Part shown: one piece after another, positions 1 through 4,671 of the stretch
How positions within the stretch are numbered: the first letter of the stretch is position 1
How the letters are laid out: each line of letters begins with the position of its first letter
NCBI GenBank assembly: GCA_948902155.1
Contig: CAQVQZ010000138.1
Location: 1 to 5,734 of the forward strand
Direction of reading: 5' to 3'
DNA from: an uncultured Oscillibacter sp.
GTDB taxonomy: Bacteria; Bacillota_A; Clostridia; Oscillospirales; Oscillospiraceae
DNA: 5,734 bases
Notes under the pieces: model-generated
Told to the model about the DNA's origin: nothing
The model's input: the letters and a program-made list of their open reading frames with translations, nothing else
Databases searched by the model: none
Program-made: the position numbers and the translations under genes

Positions 1-436
1 TACGGTCAAAGAGGATGATCTGGGTGCCGGCGGCCTGGGCGTCCTGAAGGACGGTGTCCCAGCCGGTGGTGGAGGCGGGGGAGAGAAGGAGGAAGTCCAC
101 CTCGTCCTGGACCATCTGCTGCGCGGTGGCGATCTGCTGGGCGGCGTCGTTGTTGTTGTAGAAGGTGGCCTTATAGCCGTTCTCCTCGGTGAACGTCGCG
201 CGCATGGCCGCGTCGTTGGCGGTCCGGTAGCCGGACTCGTTGGGGTCGTTGTTGATGACGCCCACGGAGATCAGCTCCCCACCGGCGTCGACGGGCTGCT
301 GAGCGTCGGAGCCGGTGTCCGCAGGGGCGGAGCCGCCGTTATCGGCGGGAGCGGAACTGCCGCCCTTATCGCCGCCGCAGGCGGCCAGGGCCAGAACCAT
401 GCACAGGGTCAGCAGGAGACAAAAAACTTTCTTCAT
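1..436 (-). CDS. Sugar ABC transporter substrate-binding lipoprotein, N-terminal part (cut by window edge)
   Basis: This gene should encode the extracellular, membrane-anchored sugar-binding subunit of an ABC importer. The visible 145 residues start with a lipoprotein signal peptide (MKK, a hydrophobic stretch, then LALAAC with the lipid-carrying Cys at residue 20). A low-complexity Gly/Ser/Ala/Asp linker follows, with SAPAD twice (about 28-32 and 36-40). The type-I periplasmic-binding fold then begins at about residue 55, with ESGYRTAN (about 67-74), TEENGY, and GWDTVLQ before FDR at the edge. These motifs match the family of E. coli YtfQ, the galactofuranose-binding protein, and of xylose and ribose binders. 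The start is ATG at 436 with GAGGA at 444-448, seven bases upstream. It resembles the binding protein at 2273-3262 (roughly 40% identity by eye over 90 residues) but lacks that protein's QKQENQ motif. ATPase and permease genes would be expected beyond position 1. The exact sugar cannot be told. Confidence 0.93.
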   Translation of the reverse strand, partial: MKKVFCLLLTLCMVLALAACGGDKGGSSAPADNGGSAPADTGSDAQQPVDAGGELISVGVINNDPNESGYRTANDAAMRATFTEENGYKATFYNNNDAAQQIATAQQMVQDEVDFLLLSPASTTGWDTVLQDAQAAGTQIILFDR

Positions 437-470
437 AACCAATTCCTCACTTTCAGATTTTGGGTCCTCC

Positions 471-488
471 GCCGGAGCGCTCCCCGGC
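471..488 (-). other. Short hairpin in the leader of the binding-protein mRNA
   Basis: The arms GCCGG (471-475) and CCGGC (484-488) flank AGCGCTCC, which itself forms part of a GGAGCGCTCC palindrome (474-483). It falls just after the predicted transcription start (near 494), so it would sit at the 5' end of the mRNA and could stabilise it. No U-run follows, so it is not a terminator. Its function is unknown. Confidence 0.4.
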
Positions 489-500
489 TTCCCTAACTGC

Positions 501-529
501 ATTAAAAGCGATTCCCTCTGCAAAGTCAA
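501..529 (-). promoter_or_regulatory. Sigma-A-type promoter of the sugar-binding lipoprotein gene
   Basis: On the minus strand, TTGACT (-35, 524-529) and TTTAAT (-10, 501-506) are separated by exactly 17 bases (507-523). These match the vegetative consensus at five of six and four of six bases. Transcription would start near 494, leaving a leader of about 58 bases before the ATG at 436. The upstream side (530-600) is very AT-rich, as expected for an UP element or activator sites. Confidence 0.78.
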
Positions 530-700
530 TACATTTTTAGTGAATCTTGCTATTTTTGTATGAGTAAATAGGACAAATTTTAGTTATAATAACATATAGC
601 AATACAAATTCTGGGCATTTAGACAGAACAATCTAATTGGAAGTTGAAATTTTTACGATTTGTCCGCCAAATTCGTTTGTTTTCTTCCGGATTTTAAAGG
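530..700. promoter_or_regulatory. AT-rich divergent control region with repeated half-sites
   Basis: This stretch is far richer in A+T than the genes around it and I see no convincing coding sequence in it. It lies between the transporter promoter (501-529) and the araR promoter region. Visible elements are ATTTGTCC on both strands (plus 658-665, minus 571-578), a minus-strand ATTTGTAT at 602-609, and a direct repeat beginning ACTAAAA on the minus strand (530-541 and 573-584). The repeats are candidate sites for AraR or for the AraC-family response regulator encoded at the right end. Assignment to either protein is inference. Confidence 0.45.
658..672. promoter_or_regulatory. Candidate AraR-like operator
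   Basis: ATTTGTCCGCCAAAT has perfect five-base arms (ATTTG and CAAAT) around a five-base centre. As I recall it, the Bacillus AraR operator is a palindrome with ATTTGT and ACAAAT arms around a CG-containing centre; this site agrees in the left nine bases and the right arm but is one base shorter. It is placed between the two divergent promoters, roughly 130 bases upstream of the lipoprotein gene's -35 element and 230 bases upstream of the araR -10 box, so repression would need looping or a second site. Confidence 0.3.
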
Positions 701-714
701 AGACGGCCCGCTTT

Positions 715-799
715 CCTCCTCCGGCAGATTGCCCAATGACGGAAAATCGGTTGATTTCCTTTGGGCAAAAGGTGAAAAATTTTGTCTGCCGGAGGGAGG
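715..799. repeat. Long nested inverted repeat of unknown function
   Basis: Three nested complementary arm pairs fold this 85-base segment into one rod. The outer arms 715-728 and 785-799 pair over 14 bases with one bulged G. The arms TTGCCCAA (729-736) and TTGGGCAA (761-768) pair perfectly. The inner arms GGAAAATC (741-748) and GATTTCC (753-759) pair with one bulged A around a GGTT loop. The right side has an unpaired 16-base stretch (769-784). It lies upstream of the predicted araR promoter, so it should not be in the araR mRNA. No U-run follows on either strand. It may be a small RNA, a decayed mobile repeat or a structured DNA site; I do not recognise a named family. Confidence 0.5.
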
Positions 800-877
800 C
801 CCGCCTGACGGGGCGGAGCGGATTTGTATTTTCTTTTGAAAAAAGCGACAAAATCCAAACAAGCGTCAACCTTTATT

Positions 878-909
878 TTGGGCAGATTCCCGCCGGCCCT
901 TGCTATAAT
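878..909 (+). promoter_or_regulatory. Promoter of the araR-type gene
   Basis: A perfect TATAAT (-10) lies at 904-909, preceded by TG at 901-902, making an extended -10 element. The -35 is poor: TTGGGC at 878-883 gives a 20-base spacer and nothing better is seen at 17. An extended -10 promoter can work without a good -35. Transcription would begin near 916, giving a leader of about 27 bases that carries the ribosome site AGGAGG (929-934). Confidence 0.7.
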
Positions 910-942
910 GGAAGGGACCGAAAACGGAAGGAGGCGGAGGGC

Positions 943-2010
943 ATGGCGATGAAGTACCAGCTTTTGGCAGACCAGCTGCGGGAGGAGCTGACCCGGAACA
1001 GCGGACAGTCCGGCTATAAGCTGCCCACCGAGCAGGAGCTGAGCCGCCAATACCGGCTGAGCCGCCAGACCGTCCGCCACGCCCTGGCCCTCCTGGAGGA
1101 GGAGGGGCTCATCCACCGGCGGCAGGGCAGCGGGTCCTACGCCACCGGGATGCTGCCGGGGGCGGCTCCCCGGCAGATCGCCGTGGTGACCTCCTTCCTG
1201 GACGACTACATCTTCCCCGGCATCCTCCACGACGCCTCCGACGTGTTCTCCCGCCAGGGCTACTCCACCGCCGTCTACGCCACGGAGAATCAGGTGGGGG
1301 CGGAGCGGGAAATCCTGCTCCGCCTGCTGGAGGAGCCGGTGAGCGGCCTTCTGGTGGAGGGGTCCAAGACCGCCCTGCCGACTCCCAACACCGACCTCTA
1401 CCAGCGCCTGCTCCAGATAGGAACGCCCATCGTCTTCCTCCACGGCGCTTACGCCGGGCTGGACCGGGTCCCCTGCGTGGCGGACGACAATTACGGCGGC
1501 GGCTATCAGCTGGCCCGCTATCTGGCGGGGCAGGGCCACCGGGAGATCGCCGGGATTTTCAAAAGCGACGACGTGCAGGGCCCCCAGCGCTACCACGGGG
1601 CCGTCTCCGCCCTCCGGGACGCGGGGTTGTCCATCCGGGACAGCCGCTTCGCCTGGTACGACACGGAGGACCGCCGCCATCTCCTGGAGGACCGGGACGG
1701 GCGGCTTCTGGCGGACTTCCTGCAAAGGCGGCTGGAGCGCGCCACGGCGGTGATCTGCTACAACGACGAGATCGCCCACCGCCTCATCCAGGCCCTGCTG
1801 GAGGCGGGCCGCCGGGTGCCGGAGGATGTGGCGGTGGTCAGCTTTGACAACAGCTATCTGAGCCAGCTGGGCCCCGTGCCCATCACCTCCCTCAGCCACC
1901 GCAGCCACATGGGCCGGGTGGCTGCGGAGCAGATGATCGGCTTGCTGCAAGGGGAAGCCGCCCGCTCGAAATCCCTGGAATGGGAACTGGTGGTGCGGAA
2001 CAGCGGATAA
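943..2010 (+). CDS. araR: AraR-type transcriptional repressor (GntR-like HTH plus LacI-type sugar-binding domain)
   Basis: This is a cytoplasmic sugar-responsive repressor of 355 residues, close to the 362 of Bacillus subtilis AraR. Residues 4-67 form a GntR-type winged helix-turn-helix with the typical LPTEQELS, SRQTVRHAL and EGLIHRRQGSGSY motifs. Residues about 77-355 form a LacI/GalR-type ligand and dimerisation domain. Motifs shared with B. subtilis AraR include DDYIFPGI (87-94), LPTPN (145-149), GIFKSDD (204-210) followed by QG, and CYNDEIA (272-278). In that protein, L-arabinose binding releases DNA and derepresses arabinose genes. The start at ATG 943 is chosen because AGGAGG lies eight bases upstream and the GntR domain begins at once. 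The reading frame stays open back to 637, but that part has no recognisable domain and contains the promoter. The gene is divergent from the sugar-binding lipoprotein gene, which is its most likely target. The effector may be arabinose or a related sugar. Confidence 0.93.
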   Translation: MAMKYQLLADQLREELTRNSGQSGYKLPTEQELSRQYRLSRQTVRHALALLEEEGLIHRRQGSGSYATGMLPGAAPRQIAVVTSFLDDYIFPGILHDASDVFSRQGYSTAVYATENQVGAEREILLRLLEEPVSGLLVEGSKTALPTPNTDLYQRLLQIGTPIVFLHGAYAGLDRVPCVADDNYGGGYQLARYLAGQGHREIAGIFKSDDVQGPQRYHGAVSALRDAGLSIRDSRFAWYDTEDRRHLLEDRDGRLLADFLQRRLERATAVICYNDEIAHRLIQALLEAGRRVPEDVAVVSFDNSYLSQLGPVPITSLSHRSHMGRVAAEQMIGLLQGEAARSKSLEWELVVRNSG

Positions 2011-2014
2011 AGAG

Positions 2015-2045
2015 ACCGGGAACGGCATCCGTTCCCGGTTTTTTT
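2015..2045 (+). terminator. Intrinsic terminator of araR
   Basis: Perfect 10-base arms (2016-2025 and 2029-2038), extended by an A-T pair, enclose a three-base CAT loop and are followed by seven Ts (2039-2045). It starts five bases after the araR stop codon. On the opposite strand the same stem is followed by a mixed T-rich run (TCTCTTTAT), so it might act weakly on transcription coming from the right as well. Confidence 0.93.
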
Positions 2046-2082
2046 AATGGAAATCAAGGTTTGAAAAGGAGAGCGCGAAGCG

Positions 2083-2165
2083 AGAAAAAAGTTTCGCCAG
2101 CCTTTTCAAAGGCTGCGGGGTTCCAAGGGGCAGCGCCCTTTGGTCGCGCCCGCAGGCGCGAAACT
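2083..2165 (-). terminator. Branched terminator-like repeat for the minus-strand operon
   Basis: An outer stem of AGTTTCGC on the minus strand (positions 2158-2165) pairs with GCGAAACT (2090-2097). It encloses hairpin CAGCCTTT/AAAGGCTG (2098-2105 with 2108-2115) and hairpin CCAAGGGGC/GCCCTTTGG (2123-2131 with 2135-2143, one G-T pair). Read on the minus strand, the outer stem runs straight into six Ts (2090-2085), so the structure can end transcription of the operon that stops at 2273. A competing hairpin, TCGCGCC/GGCGCGA (2144-2150 with 2155-2161), shares bases with the outer stem. I recall similar intergenic blocks from Oscillospiraceae genomes, but could not check. It may therefore be a dispersed repeat doing duty as a terminator. 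Confidence 0.55.
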
Positions 2166-2170
2166 CTTAT

Positions 2171-2215
2171 GCCGCGACTTAAAAATCTCTCGTAACAAAA
2201 TATGTAAGTCGCGGC
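2171..2215. repeat. Perfect 11-base inverted repeat with AT-rich loop
   Basis: GCCGCGACTTA (2171-2181) and TAAGTCGCGGC (2205-2215) are exact inverted copies around a 23-base AT-rich spacer. It abuts the branched terminator-like repeat on one side. No U-run follows either arm. It could be part of the same dispersed element, a stabilising 3' end hairpin for the minus-strand mRNA, or a protein site. Its role is not known. Confidence 0.55.
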
Positions 2216-2223
2216 CCAGCGCC

Positions 2224-2243
2224 TTTGCCGCGAAGCCGGCAAA
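2224..2243 (-). other. Hairpin downstream of the minus-strand operon
   Basis: TTTGCCG (2224-2230) and CGGCAAA (2237-2243) pair perfectly over seven bases around a six-base loop. It lies about 30 bases past the stop codon of the binding-protein gene and would be in its mRNA 3' region. No T-run follows on the minus strand, so it is more likely a 3' end stabiliser or part of a repeat cluster than a terminator alone. Confidence 0.4.
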
Positions 2244-2272
2244 CAGCCCGTTTCAATCTTGCTTCGCCTTTT

Positions 2273-3262
2273 TCAATATTCCCGCCCCTCGATCAGCGCC
2301 GCCGTCAAATCCTCTGCGGTGAAAACCTGCTCCGCCACATAGGAGTGCTTTTCCGGCGACCGGCCCGCCTCCAGGTTCCGGACGGCCTCCTCCACCAGCG
2401 GCCCCAGCAGCGGGTTGCACTCCACCGCCAGGGCAATCTTCCCGTTCAGGCACTCCGCCAGGGCCCCCCGGGTAGCATCGAAGGTAATAATGCGCACGCC
2501 CTCCGGCCCGCAGGCATAGCCCCGCTCCTCCAGAGCCTGGAGGGCTCCGAAGGCGATATTGTCGTTCTCGCAGTAAACCACGTCGACGCCCCCTTCGTCC
2601 GGAAGGGCCGAGAGGTATTCCGTCATGACCTCGTAGGTCTTGGCCTGGGTGAAATCCCCGTCCAGCCGGGCCAGCAGCTCCCAGTTTTCATGAGCCGCCA
2701 CGGCCTCCTCCAGAGCCGCCGTGCGGCCCAGCTGAGCAGTGGAGCCCAGAGTCCCCTGCACGTGAATGACGCGGACGGGGCCCTCCGCCTCTTGAAACTC
2801 GCCCTCCATCCAGGAGACGGCCAGCGTCCCCTCCTTGTAAAAGTCAGAGCCGATGTGGGCGGTGTAGAGGCTGTCGTCCTCCACGTTTACCATCCGGTCC
2901 ACCAGAATAACGGGGATGCCCGCCTCCCTGGCCTCCTGGAGCACGGAGTCCCAGCCGCTTTCGCTGATGGGCATCAGGACGATGTAGTCCACCTGCTGCT
3001 GGATGAACTTGCGGATGGCCATGATCTGGTTCTCCTGCTTCTGCCGGGCGTCGTCGAACAGGAGGCGGTATCCGTTTTCCTCGGTAAACACCGCCTTCAT
3101 GGACTCGGTGTTGGCCGTCCGCCAGTCGGATTCCGCCCCCACCTGGCTCATGCCCACCACAATCCGGTCCTCGCCGGAGGACTCGGGCGCTTTTTCAGCC
3201 CCACAGGCGGAGGCCAGGGCCAGGCTCAGCGCCAGAAGCGCCGCCCAAAATACACGTCTCAT
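2273..3262 (-). CDS. YtfQ-like sugar-binding lipoprotein, probable sensor partner of the kinase
   Basis: A complete 329-residue extracellular sugar-binding protein of the type-I periplasmic-binding fold. It begins with a signal peptide ending in LASAC, with the probable lipid-carrying Cys at residue 20 (an acceptable but not ideal lipobox). Motifs as in E. coli YtfQ include MSQVG with ESDWR (about 38-48), QKQENQI (74-80), GWDSVLQE (103-110), ILVDR (119-123), HVQGT (167-171), GDFTQAK (202-208) and CENDN (231-235). VECNPLLGP lies near 280-288. The start ATG overlaps the kinase stop as ATGA, with GGAGGAGG just upstream, so the two are translationally coupled. No permease or ATPase gene follows; the operon ends here. 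Genes for such binding proteins next to a LytS/YesM kinase and YesN regulator are known for xylose sensing (XylFII-LytS-YesN in Clostridium). A sensory role, not transport, is therefore favoured but inferred. The sugar is unknown; pentose or galactofuranose-like is plausible. Confidence 0.92.
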   Translation of the reverse strand: MRRVFWAALLALSLALASACGAEKAPESSGEDRIVVGMSQVGAESDWRTANTESMKAVFTEENGYRLLFDDARQKQENQIMAIRKFIQQQVDYIVLMPISESGWDSVLQEAREAGIPVILVDRMVNVEDDSLYTAHIGSDFYKEGTLAVSWMEGEFQEAEGPVRVIHVQGTLGSTAQLGRTAALEEAVAAHENWELLARLDGDFTQAKTYEVMTEYLSALPDEGGVDVVYCENDNIAFGALQALEERGYACGPEGVRIITFDATRGALAECLNGKIALAVECNPLLGPLVEEAVRNLEAGRSPEKHSYVAEQVFTAEDLTAALIEGREY

Positions 3263-4671
3263 GCCTCCTCCTTTCCCTGACGGGGGACCCGCACCGTCAC
3301 AGTGGTCCCCTCCCCCTCCCGGCTGAAGAGGGTCAGCCCGTAGGGCGGGCCGAACAGCAGCCGCAGCCGCTCGTGGACGGTGGCCAGGCCGAAGCCCACC
3401 CGCTCCCCATTGGCAATGGCCTGGTTTAGCTCCTCCAGCCGCGTCTCCGTCATCCCTGCGCCGTCGTCCGTGATCTGGAGGAGCACGTCCAGTCCCTCCA
3501 TCCGGCTGGTGATGGCGATGCAGCCCTTGCCCCTTTTGAGCTTGATGCCGTGGTATAGGGCGTTCTCCACCAGGGGCTGGAGGGTCAGCTTGGGAAGCCG
3601 CGTCCCCCGCAGGGCGGGGTCGATCTGAATGGTGTAGTCCAGGATGTCCTTGTACCGTGCCTGCTGAATCTGGAGATAGCTGCGGACATGCTTACCTTCC
3701 TCGCCCAGGGAGATGACGTCCTCCCCCCGGCTGAGGGAGTGGCGGAAGAAGCTGGAGAGATTGGAGACCATCTCCACCGCCGCCTGGGGCCGGTCCGCCT
3801 CGATGAGCCAGATGATGGTGTCCATGGTGTTGTAGAGGAAATGGGGGTTGACCTGGGCCTGGAGCAGCGCCAGCTCCGCCTTGCGGAGGCTGGCCTGCTT
3901 CTGGGTCGTCTCCTGAATCTGGGCGTTGAGCCGGGCGATCATCTGCTCCATGCCCTCGCTGAGGGTCCGAATTTCGTAGGTCTCGGAGCGCACCGGCTCC
4001 CGGACTGTCAGGTCGCCGCCGATGACGTCCTCCGCCCGGCGGCACAGGTCCACCACCGGCTGGGCTACGGAGCGGCTCAGCCGGACGCTGTAGCGGGCCA
4101 GCAGCAGAATCAGCGCGGCGGACAGCAGCAGAACAAAGAGGATTTCCGCCGTAATCTGGCCGGAAATCTGCTGCTGCAGCCGGTTCAGCTGGACCGACTC
4201 ATAATAGAGGTAGTTGTACATGTACTCCTGAATCAGGGCGGTGAGCACGTAGATGTTGTTTTCCAGCTGCATCTGCCGGCTGTCGTAGCTCTGGGTCTGC
4301 TCGATCTGATAGATTTTTTCCTCCAGATTCTCGCACAGGTCCAGCACGCTGGTGACGGCCTGGAGGCTGTCCTTCTGGCTGGTGCTGTCCAGAAGGTCCT
4401 TCGCCAGGGCCTGGGCCGCCTGGACCTCCTGGATGGGCAGGCCCTCGGAGTACCGGCTTTCAATGACGTAATAGTACATCTTCAGGTCAATGTTCTCCTT
4501 GAAATCCTGGTTGAATTCCGAGGCGGTGGTCACGTTGTGGAGGAGGTTCTTGTACTGGCTGCTGTAGGCCAGCACCAAGGCCAGCGTCACCGCCAGCACC
4601 GCCGCCATGAAGCCGAAGGAGGCCACCACCATGCGGCGCATCCGGCTCTGGATGGAATCCCGGCGGCTCAT
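3259..4671 (-). CDS. YesM/LytS-type membrane sensor histidine kinase
   Basis: A 470-residue membrane kinase that should phosphorylate the regulator encoded just upstream. Order: transmembrane helix 1 (about 13-36), an extracellular part of about 138 residues (37-174) rich in Gln, Leu and Tyr and probably helical, transmembrane helix 2 (175-192), a HAMP-like linker (about 194-249), a short coiled segment, then the His_kinase domain with NPHFLYN (275-281; phospho-acceptor His277). The ATPase domain has an N-box (LVENALYHG, 367-375), G1 DDGAGM (402-407) and G2 GFGLA (426-430). All catalytic motifs are intact. It is shorter than typical YesM kinases, which have a larger extracellular Cache domain, and so may rely on a partner protein to detect the ligand. 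The start overlaps the regulator's stop as ATGA; the ribosome site GGGGGAA (4676-4682) is weak, so translational coupling is likely. The stop overlaps the start of the binding-protein gene. Confidence 0.95.
   Translation of the reverse strand: MSRRDSIQSRMRRMVVASFGFMAAVLAVTLALVLAYSSQYKNLLHNVTTASEFNQDFKENIDLKMYYYVIESRYSEGLPIQEVQAAQALAKDLLDSTSQKDSLQAVTSVLDLCENLEEKIYQIEQTQSYDSRQMQLENNIYVLTALIQEYMYNYLYYESVQLNRLQQQISGQITAEILFVLLLSAALILLLARYSVRLSRSVAQPVVDLCRRAEDVIGGDLTVREPVRSETYEIRTLSEGMEQMIARLNAQIQETTQKQASLRKAELALLQAQVNPHFLYNTMDTIIWLIEADRPQAAVEMVSNLSSFFRHSLSRGEDVISLGEEGKHVRSYLQIQQARYKDILDYTIQIDPALRGTRLPKLTLQPLVENALYHGIKLKRGKGCIAITSRMEGLDVLLQITDDGAGMTETRLEELNQAIANGERVGFGLATVHERLRLLFGPPYGLTLFSREGEGTTVTVRVPRQGKEEA

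Noticed and set aside
315..563. Small plus-strand open frame of 82 residues
   Set aside because: It is antisense to the signal peptide and linker of the lipoprotein gene and runs through its promoter; no ribosome site or domain is seen.
637..942. Upstream in-frame extension of araR by 102 residues
   Set aside because: The extension has no recognisable domain, contains the TATAAT promoter and the nested inverted repeat, and AGGAGG is placed for the ATG at 943.
437..942. Riboswitch or T-box in the divergent region
   Set aside because: The leaders downstream of the predicted starts are short (about 58 and 27 bases), and no recognised aptamer or T-box motif or attenuator with U-run is present.
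694..2028. Long open frame of 444 residues antisense to araR
   Set aside because: It mirrors the araR coding frame in GC-rich DNA, shows Gly/Val/Ala/Gln-rich low-complexity composition and no domain, and covers the araR promoter; araR itself has clear homology.
2225..3280. Long plus-strand open frame of 351 residues across the binding-protein gene
   Set aside because: It is antisense to a gene with clear YtfQ-like motifs and is His/Leu/Gln-rich without any domain; a by-product of high GC content.
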